This document shows positions 1 to 6,832 of a stretch of 32,536 bases of DNA, one piece after another. The translations under genes were made by a program, and so were the position numbers. Within the stretch, counting starts at the first letter, position 1, and the number at the start of each line of letters is the position of its first letter. Under the pieces are notes generated by a model, which saw only the letters and a program-made list of their open reading frames with translations, did not search any database and was not told where the DNA came from. The stretch lies in assembly GCA_013322215.1 (NCBI GenBank), contig JAAMEZ010000019.1, forward strand, positions 1-32,536, written 5' to 3'. The stretch comes from Martinezella rhizogenes (GTDB lineage Bacteria > Pseudomonadota > Alphaproteobacteria > Rhizobiales > Rhizobiaceae).

Positions 1-1
1 T

Positions 2-199
2 GCAGTCCCGCGTGCAGGGTGGGCGGAAGCGTTCGAGCAGTTCGGCATTCCGAAGGGCCGCACCGGACCTGCCGAAGAAATGTTTGAAGCCGTGAATGCG
101 GGATGGATGGCCCTCGGAGCCGAAGGGACGGAGCATGTAGCGGGTACGACGTCCGCACGCGACGTCTTCGAGGCCGCACAGAATGCCGCCAAGGCGTAA
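2..199 (+). CDS. C-terminal fragment of an unidentified protein (cut by window edge)
   Basis: The frame starting at position 2 is open without a stop up to the TAA at 197-199, while the other two forward frames are interrupted by stops. The 65 visible residues are Ala- and Glu-rich, include a GWAEAFEQFG stretch and end in AAQNAAKA. I do not recognise the family, and the start lies outside the window. It is followed by about 390 bases without a gene that hold a strong hairpin. The coding call rests only on the open frame and its plausible composition, so confidence is moderate. Confidence 0.5.
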   Translation, partial: AVPRAGWAEAFEQFGIPKGRTGPAEEMFEAVNAGWMALGAEGTEHVAGTTSARDVFEAAQNAAKA

Positions 200-592
200 G
201 TTAGCGACGGATCAGGCATGACGGGACTACCCGTCTCTGCGTCGGACGTATCGCGGGAAGCACTCAGCAGTTCAAGTCAACACGAGGCGCGTCTGCTCCC
301 GCCCAATCTTCTGAATTTTCGAATAGCGGACTTTTTCTAAGCCAAAAGTCCGCTATTCGCGTCTTTTCATCTCATAGCGGCCATTCAGCTTCCGGCCCCA
401 AATCGGTCGTTTCCGCCAGGCCAAGTTCTCGGTCCGCTTATGAAGCTCTCAGAGAGGGAATTTCTTAACAACGGGGTCATTGATTCATCTACTGGAGCAC
501 GGGATGCCCCAAGGCATTGGTTGCATGTCTCTCGCCCTTGCTGGATCCTCTCTCGTGAATGTTACGCCACGAACTGACCGCTATCGCTGCGC
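200..592. other. Intergenic stretch with one strong hairpin and no gene
   Basis: No credible gene is seen here. The stretch lies between the end of the rightward partial gene and the end of the leftward DUF4396 gene, so it is a convergent spacer. Its only clear structure is the palindrome at 320-359. Confidence 0.6.
320..359. terminator. Perfect 16-bp inverted repeat, probable bidirectional terminator
   Basis: Bases 320-335 are the exact reverse complement of 344-359, with an 8-base loop. The arm CGAATAGCGGACTTTT ends in T residues, so a transcript from either strand would form a hairpin with a short U run in its second arm or just after it. The site lies between two convergent genes. The same structure could also be a dispersed palindromic repeat; the sequence alone cannot separate the two. 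Confidence 0.55.
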
Positions 593-1320
593 TCACATCT
601 TTTCCTTGACGCCAGCCGAGATCAGATACCAATTGACTGGATAACTCGTCGCAAAGCCGCAGATCATGGCGATCTGCATAGCAAACCAGAATTCCAAACT
701 ATTGACCTCGGCTTTCATCCCGAAAACTGTCGGAAAGACGAGGAGCTGTAAGATGGCCATAGCGCCATACATGCCGACCTGCCAGGCAACGAGCGAAAGC
801 GTGTCTGCTTTCAAGGCAGCTTGCAAGCCATCGCCAAGAGATAGTCCCCGCATGGGGGCGATCGCGAAGTACTGAAAGACAATGCCGAGAGCAAAGGCGA
901 AGATAAAGTCCAGGATCCACAGCGCGAACACCTTTTCGTCAAACAGGGTCTGCCACCCGAGTGCAACCGCAATGGCCGGCATCGCAAAGGCCAGCCATTC
1001 GGCGATAACATCGCCAATCATGCACCCGCTTCCGCAATGCAAGGCCCCCTTCCCGACCGTGACAGGGAAGGGGGTTTTGATCTGCTCTCCTCTCCTCGGT
1101 TCTTTTCCCCCGTCATGGCGTCCCGGCTGGCCAAACGCCCGTAGGCGAAATAGGCAAGAACCAGCGGGATCGTTCCGAACAGCGCTGTGACGGGCCAAAC
1201 GACGTTCACGATTGCCGTGCGTTGCGGATGTCTCAGGACATCAACGAATATGACGACCGCAGAAAGGAAGCCGAGGCAGATGGCGAGTGCGGCAAGGATA
1301 TGAAACCAGTTCGGAAACAT
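593..1320 (-). pseudogene. DUF4396-domain membrane protein, frameshifted
   Basis: Two overlapping leftward frames together make one DUF4396 protein. The first starts at ATG 1320 (MFPNWFHILAALAICLG) and covers the hydrophobic N-terminus with the NVVWPVTALFG segment. The second frame carries the conserved core with KTPFPVTVGKGALHCGSGC, GDVIAEW, FQYFAIAPMRGLSLGDG and SYPVNWYLISAGVKEKM, ending at 593. The frames must be joined around 1070-1110, where the strand has GA-rich repeats and a run of G/A prone to slippage. The total span is 728 bp, not a multiple of three. Several membrane segments are visible. The function of the family is unknown; the HCGSGC motif could bind metal, which is speculation. 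It is the last gene of a leftward group behind the DUF4336 gene. A sequencing error or recoding is not excluded. Confidence 0.75.
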
Positions 1321-1430
1321 GCGTTAAGCCCTTGCGGCAGGCTGCCGTTCTGGGTGACGGCCGACATTTCAAGACAATTGACTTGCCAACCATTTCGAGA
1401 GGCCAAGGTTCCACGAACCTATCGCTGGCC

Positions 1431-2177
1431 CTAACGAAGCAACCAAGCAAAAGCCCGGCGCAGCTCGCCGGCGCCATCAGTGTCATACCAGCGACCATGT
1501 GCCAGGATAATTCGCTCTGGATTCCAGTCGATCATCTTGTCAACGGCAGCTTTGAGCTTCTCCCGACTTTGCAGGAACGTCATTCTCATGTCGCGTGGCA
1601 TGCTTCCATGTGGATCCTGCACGCCACCGAGCCATGTGAGCCAGTCCATGAGGCGTCCGTTGAGGCGAGAGGGTTCAAAATTTTCAATGAGGTCGGTGAG
1701 CACCAAAGTACGGCTCTTAGCATGAAAAAACTCGATCTCGGTCATGAAACTGCCTTCAACGGGCAAGGTTTCGAGTTCGTCATCCCACGGATAGCCCTTC
1801 GCTCCCGACAGAGCATGAGCAGTAAAGTTGATGCGTCCCTTGGATTGTTCGCGGATGCGCGGAGCAAGATAAATGTCTGCGTCGGGATAGGCTCGCTTCC
1901 AATCGGGGATCCACCAATAGTGGATGCGGTTGGGCCCTACGATCCAGCGTGGGGTTCCCAGTTCCTGGAGTTCATTCTTTAAAGTGAGGGAAAGTGCAGT
2001 CGGCGAATGAATGAAAAGACCGCCGGCAAGCCTGATCACCGTCATTCGTGTCGGGAACGGCATCTTTGGCCATGGCATGCCAAACCGAATGAGTGGACCG
2101 TCCACAATCCAGACATTTTTCGCAACAGGCTTCAGGACACCAATCGGCGGATAGGTGCCGCGGGCTTCACGAGACAA
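1431..2177 (-). CDS. DUF4336 domain-containing protein (metallo-beta-lactamase-like fold)
   Basis: The protein shows the DUF4336 pattern almost end to end: VLKPVAKNVWIVDGPLIRFG, PFPTRMTVIRL, GLFIHSPTALS, RWIVGPNRIHYWWIPDW, TLVLTDLIENFE, DPHGSMPRDMR and a closing ERIILAHGRWY. The IHSPT, DLIENF and LAHGRW blocks look like degenerate counterparts of metallo-beta-lactamase motifs; this homology is general family knowledge and the substrate is unknown. An ATG is available at 2279, but the residues before GTYPPIGVL look non-conserved. An AAGGAGG lies four bases before an in-frame TTG at 2177, which I take as the start (248 aa). The gene sits between the stress-protein-like gene and the DUF4396 gene on the same strand, probably in one transcript. 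Confidence 0.82.
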   Translation of the reverse strand: MSREARGTYPPIGVLKPVAKNVWIVDGPLIRFGMPWPKMPFPTRMTVIRLAGGLFIHSPTALSLTLKNELQELGTPRWIVGPNRIHYWWIPDWKRAYPDADIYLAPRIREQSKGRINFTAHALSGAKGYPWDDELETLPVEGSFMTEIEFFHAKSRTLVLTDLIENFEPSRLNGRLMDWLTWLGGVQDPHGSMPRDMRMTFLQSREKLKAAVDKMIDWNPERIILAHGRWYDTDGAGELRRAFAWLLR

Positions 2178-2300
2178 AGTGCCTCCTTCCTGCGGATCGG
2201 CGATCGGCCTAGAGGTCGCCGTGATATGGGTGGCGCATGCCGACGCCGTCATGTAGCAAAGCCGAGCAACCGCCGACATGCATATGCAGACAACAGAGCG

Positions 2301-2651
2301 TCATGTCTCCATACGACTGTCGCGGGCATCCCACAGATCATCATTGTCCAGGATGTCGAGCGCGAGATCATCTTCGCCGAATTCCAGATCGCTGAGAACA
2401 AGCAGATGACTGCCGTGACGCAAGTCCCGCAAGAGAGCGGCCCTGTCGTCGTCCTCGAACAGCAATGTTGCGAGCTTTTGCCAAAATCCATTCTCCGCAT
2501 TGGCCGCGAATGCGAAGGCATCCGCCCCCGTCAGCAGCTCGATCTTTGTCGGTGAGATGCCAACGGAGACCAGACGCTCAATCGCCTCGTTCGCGCTGGC
2601 AAGGTCATCGAAAAGTGCCGTTATTGCGTTCGTCTTTTGCTTTGGCGCCAT
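2301..2651 (-). CDS. Small stress-protein-like protein (YflT / general stress protein 17M-like)
   Basis: This 116-residue soluble protein begins MAPKQKTNAITALFDDLASANEAIERLVSVGIS, resembling the opening beta-alpha unit of general-stress-protein-17M-type domains, in which a strand is followed by a helix and a short G-rich turn. The C-terminal half is acidic (FEDDDRAALLRDL, GEDDLALDILDNDD). No catalytic residues are apparent and the function is unknown. It is the first gene of a leftward group with the DUF4336 and DUF4396 genes. A copy of the 19-bp palindrome lies 41 bases upstream of its ATG, so it is likely controlled with the two ClC genes. The family assignment is tentative; that it is a real gene is more secure. 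Confidence 0.7.
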   Translation of the reverse strand: MAPKQKTNAITALFDDLASANEAIERLVSVGISPTKIELLTGADAFAFAANAENGFWQKLATLLFEDDDRAALLRDLRHGSHLLVLSDLEFGEDDLALDILDNDDLWDARDSRMET

Positions 2652-2692
2652 CGCTAACAGACCGTCAACCCTTGGAGTAGAGAGATGTTGTT

Positions 2693-2711
2693 TGTATCAC
2701 AGTATGACATA
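2693..2711 (-). promoter_or_regulatory. 19-bp palindromic operator, copy 1
   Basis: On the minus strand the site reads TATGTCATACTGTGATACA, matching copy 2 in the TATGTCAT and TGATA half-sites with the same spacing. It lies 41 bases upstream of the ATG at 2651. The proposed binder is the MarR protein encoded at 8459, which is an inference from shared sites. Confidence 0.65.
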
Positions 2712-2927
2712 GTTTGTATAGGCCAGTCACCAGACTGACGTCTTGAAAACCCATGGTAGATCGGGAATGTCACTGTAGCTTTCCCAACCCGGATCAATCC
2801 GCCCGGACCCTCAGATTGCGCAAATCCTATGCTTTGTCGTCGTCGGCGACGTAGCTCCGGGGCCTACGCAAGACGGCAAAAGAAAGCGGATCAAAAATCT
2901 TCCAAACTTCACAGGCTCTCTTTAATA

Positions 2928-2946
2928 TATGTCATGGCATGATATA
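2928..2946 (+). promoter_or_regulatory. 19-bp palindromic operator, copy 2
   Basis: The site reads TATGTCATGGCATGATATA and is flanked by further alternating A/T that extends the dyad. It ends 25 bases before the ATG at 2972, just ahead of the ribosome binding site. This argues that the upstream ATG at 2939, which lies inside the palindrome, is not the real start. Confidence 0.7.
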
Positions 2947-2971
2947 TATTGTCTACAGGAGCAGGAAAACG

Positions 2972-3334
2972 ATGGCGGTTGGCCGAACGGGCAAATGCAA
3001 AGCCGCCTTATCCATGGAGGAGTTTCAAGTGGAACGGCTCGATGCCAGAATTGATGGTTCAATACGGCTAGATCGCGATGTGCAGTTCTATGGTTTGATC
3101 ACTGGAAGCCTGACGGTTCCGAAAGGTCGGTTCTGTGAACTTTACGGAACGATTTCTCACGACTTAATTGTCGAGCCGGGCGCGACCGCCGTGATCTATG
3201 GCGCCGTTGGCGGCCTTCTCAGAAACCAGGGCGGTGATGTCCGCGTTTTCGGCTCCGTTGGATCGGTGATGGATTCCGACGAGACGAGACCAACGGATTT
3301 GTCGGCACAGATAACTTATACGCGAACCGGATGA
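2972..3334 (+). CDS. Small beta-repeat protein (bactofilin-like beta-helix), function unknown
   Basis: The frame is open from 2939, but the ATG at 2972 is preceded by a good ribosome site (AGGAGCAGGA) and leaves the operator outside the gene, giving 120 residues. From about residue 25 to 100 the sequence alternates hydrophobic residues with regular glycines (FYGLITGSLTV, CELYGTISHDLIV, AVIYGAVGG, VRVFGSVGSV). Such short repeats of roughly 15-20 residues suggest a right-handed beta-helix like that of bactofilins. There is no signal peptide or membrane segment. It is followed by a small membrane protein on the same strand. The operator upstream places it in the proposed MarR regulon. The fold is inferred from pattern only. 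Confidence 0.7.
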   Translation: MAVGRTGKCKAALSMEEFQVERLDARIDGSIRLDRDVQFYGLITGSLTVPKGRFCELYGTISHDLIVEPGATAVIYGAVGGLLRNQGGDVRVFGSVGSVMDSDETRPTDLSAQITYTRTG

Positions 3335-3447
3335 GAGCTGGCCGCATCCATATTCGGCTTGCTTAAATCGATTGGCCGAACGACCGGTTGGCCAACGCTT
3401 TTGATCCTAAATTCGTCAGAGCCCAATCACCCCCTGGGTATTCGAAC

Positions 3448-3759
3448 ATGGCTGAGGTAGTGCACTTTAAAGCGATAAAAGCGCGATCCAGGCGACGGCG
3501 CGTTGAGACCGCTGGCCGTGAGGCGAACTCCCGACTACCGGAATTGCACAAATCATCGAAAGGTCACACCAATGCTAACGTCATTGGAAGCAATCCGGAA
3601 ACAACGCCCTCCGTGATGGCGCTTTTAAAGACGGTCGTTGTGCCTATCGTCATTTTACTTTGCTCAATAGCTGCTTTCGCTATCTTCGTCGCCCATGTCA
3701 GCGAGCAACCTGGCTATTCGGCAAGGAATAACGTGTCGTCCCCCTCGTTGGTCGAATAG
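3448..3759 (+). CDS. Small single-pass membrane protein, unknown function
   Basis: A frame is open from a TTG at 3388; the ATG at 3448 (MAEVVHFKAIKARSRRRR) gives 103 residues and is my preferred start, although neither start has a strong ribosome site. The N-terminal half is basic and hydrophilic (the RSRRRR cluster would be cytoplasmic). It is followed by one strongly hydrophobic stretch, VVVPIVILLCSIAAFAIFVAHV, and a short tail. I do not recognise a family. It may be co-transcribed with the preceding beta-repeat gene about 110 bases upstream and converges on the first ClC gene, whose stop is 38 bases away. That it is a gene is likely, not certain. Confidence 0.5.
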   Translation: MAEVVHFKAIKARSRRRRVETAGREANSRLPELHKSSKGHTNANVIGSNPETTPSVMALLKTVVVPIVILLCSIAAFAIFVAHVSEQPGYSARNNVSSPSLVE

Positions 3760-3797
3760 GCGGCTCACGCCCGCACGGAAAGTCGACGATCAGTGCT

Positions 3798-5666
3798 TCA
3801 TCTGGGATAGATCTTGAGACCGTCAGCCACCGAGTTGGCGACGTGTTCCCTGGTGATGACACCGACAACATCGGCGTCTCGCGGGACACCGTGCCCACGG
3901 ACAACCACGGCCATGAATGCATTCTTTCGCCATAGTCGTTGGATGACTTCCGAGGCAATCATTTCCGTGCCGACGATGGTAAAATCACGGTTTGCTATAT
4001 CTCCGAGACTTACGCCGGTATGACGATCCTCCAGACCGCGCCGCAACCCCGTATTGATGCGTATGACACCAAAGACATGACTGCCCTTGATGACCACGAC
4101 GTGACGAAGCCGTCCTTCCTGCTCATGCTGGCGCAGGAACTCATCGAAGCTTTGCTCGGCTGGTAATATGAGGATGTCGCTGTCCATGACTTCGCGGGCG
4201 TGGCGCACAAGAAACATGTTGGCATGCAGTGCCTTGGGTATCGGCCGGCCCCGGCGCACCAGCTTGAGCGTGTAGATATTTTCTCGGGAAAGCAGCCGCC
4301 GGACACCGACACTGGTGGCGACCGCAAGAATCATCGGCATGACAATGTCATATTCCCGGGTCATCTCGAATGTCATGGTGATGGCCGTCATCACGGCGCC
4401 GGTGCCACCGCCGACCATGGCGCCCATGCCGACCATTGCAAAAGCCGGGATGCTGACCGGGAGCGGAACTCCGAGCATCTCAAGGAGAGCTGCAAAGCCG
4501 CCGCCGAGCGTTGCGCCCATGAAGAGCGATGGCGAGAAGATACCGCCGGAAGACCCCGCACCCAGGCTGGTTGACGTCGCGATCAGCTTGCATGCGAACA
4601 GCAAGGCGAGAAGCGACAGGGATGTCATGTGCCCAACCAGAATGCTCTCGATCGTCGCGTACCCAACACCATCGACATAGTATTCGCCGAACGAGTCGAA
4701 GAGAACGTACATGAGAAGGCCGAGAATCCACATGCCGAGAATATGTCGCGTGTAGCGGCCCGGGATCTTCTCAAAGCAGTCCTCGGCCAAATGCAGGCCG
4801 CGAATGAAGGCTGCAGCCGCCACGCCGGTCACAGCGCCGAGCACGGTATAAAGAAGCAATAGTACGACGGCACTCCCATCGGTCGTTAGCGCCTGTAGGG
4901 ACGGTACGAGGAAAGCGGGCTGCTGGCCGATAAACCAGCGCCCCACGAACGTGGCGGCTCCCGTGGCGATTGCCACCGGCAGGAACGTGCTGACACTGAC
5001 TTCCGGCATCATCAGCTCGATGGCGAACATCACACCGCCGATCGGCGTATTGAAGGTTGCCGCGATACCTGCGCCGGCGCCGGCCGCGACCATGACGATG
5101 CGCTGGCCGATCGGCATGCGGATGATCTGCCCAAGCGTCGATCCCAGGGCTGAGCCGATCTGAATGATTGGCCCCTCGCGGCCGACCGACGAGCCACTGC
5201 CGATTGCGACCGCGGAGGCTAAGGATTTCACGACCGCGACGATCGGCCGGATCCGCCCTTCATGATGATAAATGGCATTCATGACCTCCGGAACGCCGTG
5301 CCCCTTGGCCTCAGGTGCAAAATTGTTGACGAGAAAGGTTACAATGATCCCCCCAACCACCGGCGCGCCGATGACGAATACGCCCCATCGGCTGGGCGCT
5401 GTGAAGATGTTCGCATCGTAGGCGATTGAGAATGTGCCATTGAAAAACAGATTGTGCAGAAGCCCAATCAAATCGCGAAACAGGACAGCGCCCACTCTGG
5501 TTACGAGGCCGAGGCCGAGGGCTAAAACTGACAGGTAAAGCAGGCTCAAACGATAAACTTCGTCGGTGTCCGGCGTCTCATCCCTTGAAACGCGCTGGAT
5601 AGGCGCATCTTCGGGCGCACGGAAGGATTTTTCATGATCGAGGCCTGATTTCTCTGTTTCTGCCAT
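3798..5666 (-). CDS. ClC-family chloride channel/antiporter with C-terminal CBS domain pair
   Basis: This is a membrane anion transporter of the voltage-gated chloride channel (ClC) family. From the ATG at 5666 (622 aa) the selectivity motifs are GHGVPE (about 122-127), GREGP (about 162-166, carrying the gating glutamate) and, later, GSSGGIFSPSL. The gating glutamate fits a Cl-/H+ exchanger rather than a plain channel, by family knowledge. About ten hydrophobic segments are followed by roughly 150 soluble residues with two CBS-type halves (VMDSDILILP...HVVVIKGSHVFGVIRINTGLR and DFTIVGTEMIASEVIQRL...VVGVITREHVAN). A TTG at 5702 would add 12 residues, but the ATG has AAAGG in front. The 19-bp operator lies 78 bases upstream. 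A second ClC gene stands 1.2 kb away; the two differ clearly in length and sequence. Confidence 0.95.
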   Translation of the reverse strand: MAETEKSGLDHEKSFRAPEDAPIQRVSRDETPDTDEVYRLSLLYLSVLALGLGLVTRVGAVLFRDLIGLLHNLFFNGTFSIAYDANIFTAPSRWGVFVIGAPVVGGIIVTFLVNNFAPEAKGHGVPEVMNAIYHHEGRIRPIVAVVKSLASAVAIGSGSSVGREGPIIQIGSALGSTLGQIIRMPIGQRIVMVAAGAGAGIAATFNTPIGGVMFAIELMMPEVSVSTFLPVAIATGAATFVGRWFIGQQPAFLVPSLQALTTDGSAVVLLLLYTVLGAVTGVAAAAFIRGLHLAEDCFEKIPGRYTRHILGMWILGLLMYVLFDSFGEYYVDGVGYATIESILVGHMTSLSLLALLFACKLIATSTSLGAGSSGGIFSPSLFMGATLGGGFAALLEMLGVPLPVSIPAFAMVGMGAMVGGGTGAVMTAITMTFEMTREYDIVMPMILAVATSVGVRRLLSRENIYTLKLVRRGRPIPKALHANMFLVRHAREVMDSDILILPAEQSFDEFLRQHEQEGRLRHVVVIKGSHVFGVIRINTGLRRGLEDRHTGVSLGDIANRDFTIVGTEMIASEVIQRLWRKNAFMAVVVRGHGVPRDADVVGVITREHVANSVADGLKIYPR

Positions 5667-5744
5667 GGGCGTGCCTTTGAGTGGATTGCACCTGCCGACC
5701 AAAGCAAACCCATGTGCTAGCCGACAAGTTCAGGGATGCACATA

Positions 5745-5763
5745 TATATCATGACATGATATA
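5745..5763 (-). promoter_or_regulatory. 19-bp palindromic operator, copy 3 (perfect dyad)
   Basis: The site TATATCATGACATGATATA is a perfect 9+1+9 palindrome, the most symmetrical of the six copies. It lies 78 bases upstream of the ClC ATG at 5666 and 172 bases upstream of the IalB-like gene at 5936. On the minus strand it is preceded by GCTCGGATTT; copy 4 in front of the second ClC gene has the near-identical GCTCGTATTT at the same distance, suggesting a shared promoter element. Confidence 0.7.
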
Positions 5764-5935
5764 AAATCCGAGCTAGGAAAAGCAACCGATTCGCTTCGGC
5801 GGGTTGGGTCCAAATCAATCTTGAAGGAAATTGTCCGCGGCGAGCCATGCAATGGCGGCAGGCTTGAATGCATGATCGGATTTGCACGCACCGGCTCGAA
5901 CCGGACCTCCTTGACAGAAGAAATGATAGGAAAAG

Positions 5936-6433
5936 ATGACTGTCAAAATTCTTGCAGCCTCTCTCGCGCTCACCGTGTCGGCGATCACCGCAGCTCATGC
6001 GGCGACACCCGTCCGCATGGACCAGTTCGGTGCATGGGGCGCGTTTTCGTATAAATCAGGTGGAGGTACGAGTTGCTATATCTTGTCGACACCGATCTCC
6101 CAAAAACCCTCCGGTGTCGATCATGGCGACAATTTCTTCATGGTGGCGCATCCGTCTGGGAAGGACTATGTCCCGGAAGCGATGGCGGGTTACGATCTCA
6201 GGCAAGGAGCGCCCATGACGGCCGTGATTGGTGGCAAAACCTTTGCCATGTTCACCCAGGACAGGCATGGCTGGGTTCAAAACGAAGCTGACCAGCCGAT
6301 CATGATAGAGGCGCTCAAGTCGGGCGATAAGCTGGAACTGCATGCCACCTCAAAGCGAGGGACGGCGACCAGCTATACTTACTCTCTGTCAGGCGTTTCG
6401 GCCGCTCTGGAGCGGATAGGGAAATGCCAATAG
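5936..6433 (+). CDS. IalB-like (invasion-associated locus B family) secreted protein
   Basis: The 165-residue protein has a clear Sec signal peptide (MTVKILAASLALTVSAITAAHA, cleavage near residue 22). The mature part resembles the invasion-associated locus B family: FGAWGAFSYKSGGGTSCYILSTP, DNFFMVAHPSG, MTAVIGGKTFAMFTQDRHGWV and a closing TSYTYSLSGVSAALERIGKC. In Bartonella this family is linked to erythrocyte entry; in rhizobia its members are common periplasmic proteins of unknown role, so no invasion function is claimed. Two cysteines, one near residue 47 and one at the end, could form a disulfide. The start ATG has a GGAAAAG just upstream. It is divergent from the first ClC gene, with operator copy 3 between them. 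Confidence 0.85.
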   Translation: MTVKILAASLALTVSAITAAHAATPVRMDQFGAWGAFSYKSGGGTSCYILSTPISQKPSGVDHGDNFFMVAHPSGKDYVPEAMAGYDLRQGAPMTAVIGGKTFAMFTQDRHGWVQNEADQPIMIEALKSGDKLELHATSKRGTATSYTYSLSGVSAALERIGKCQ

Positions 6434-6454
6434 TGCCTGAAACGCTTTCTCTCG

Positions 6455-6480
6455 TTGCCCGCCGATCTATCGACGGGCAA
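6455..6480. terminator. Hairpin between convergent genes
   Basis: TTGCCCGCCGAT (6455-6466) pairs with ATCGACGGGCAA (6469-6480) with one mismatch, in practice a stem of about ten pairs with a six-base loop. It lies 22 bases after the IalB-like gene and 14 bases beyond the end of the converging small secreted gene. It has no long T run, so its strength as a terminator is uncertain. Confidence 0.45.
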
Positions 6481-6493
6481 TTGGCTTAAAGGC

Positions 6494-6766
6494 TCATTTT
6501 TCATACCGAACTGCGTCTTGCCGATCGAACTCCAGGACGATCTTCTCTGGTCGCTTTCCTTCTCGTGTCTGAAGAATGGTGATGATGCATTTCTTCTCGT
6601 CGGAGCGAAACGAAAGCAATCGGCCGTTCGTTTTCCCGAGCACTTCGTCAACAATATCGGCACAATCCGCAAGGCGACCCGCAGCTCGGATCGGCTCGCG
6701 CAGCTGGGCATGGGCAACTGCCGTCATCCACGGTAGGATCAACAGCAGTGTCCAGGTCGAGTTCAT
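6494..6766 (-). CDS. Small secreted protein, possibly PepSY-like
   Basis: From the ATG at 6766 the product is 90 residues. It starts with a signal peptide (MNSTWTLLLILPWMTAVAHA, cut before QLREP) and continues with CADIVDEVLGKTNGRLLSFR, KKCIITILQTREGKRPEKIVLEFDR. A helix followed by two strands ending in a K/R-rich turn resembles small PepSY-type periplasmic proteins, but this is a weak resemblance. The frame is open further upstream to 6829; I reject that longer form because the signal peptide would then be internal. The gene ends 14 bases beyond the hairpin at 6455-6480 and starts 67 bases after the end of the second ClC gene on the same strand, so the two may be co-transcribed. Confidence 0.6.
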   Translation of the reverse strand: MNSTWTLLLILPWMTAVAHAQLREPIRAAGRLADCADIVDEVLGKTNGRLLSFRSDEKKCIITILQTREGKRPEKIVLEFDRQDAVRYEK

Positions 6767-6832
6767 GCTGTAGGTCGATAATCGCAAGGCTTCAAAGGTC
6801 GCCACAATCAGCTGTAATCGCATCGGCAATCC

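Larger units (their letters stand above)
2652..2971. other. Divergent intergenic region with two copies of the 19-bp operator
   Basis: This 320-base space separates the leftward stress-protein-like gene from the rightward beta-helix-like gene. It holds one operator copy close to each start (2693-2711 and 2928-2946), an arrangement repeated between the second ClC gene and marR. No open frame here is convincing. Confidence 0.6.

Noticed and set aside
320..359. CRISPR repeat or integrase attachment site
   Set aside because: Only one copy occurs, and there is no spacer array, integrase gene or tRNA in the window.
666..1190. Open frames on the plus strand opposite the DUF4396 gene
   Set aside because: They are antisense to a conserved protein sequence and have no start signals of their own.
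2939..2971. Upstream ATG as the start of the beta-repeat protein
   Set aside because: It lies inside operator copy 2 and has no ribosome site; the in-frame ATG at 2972 has AGGAGCAGGA in front.
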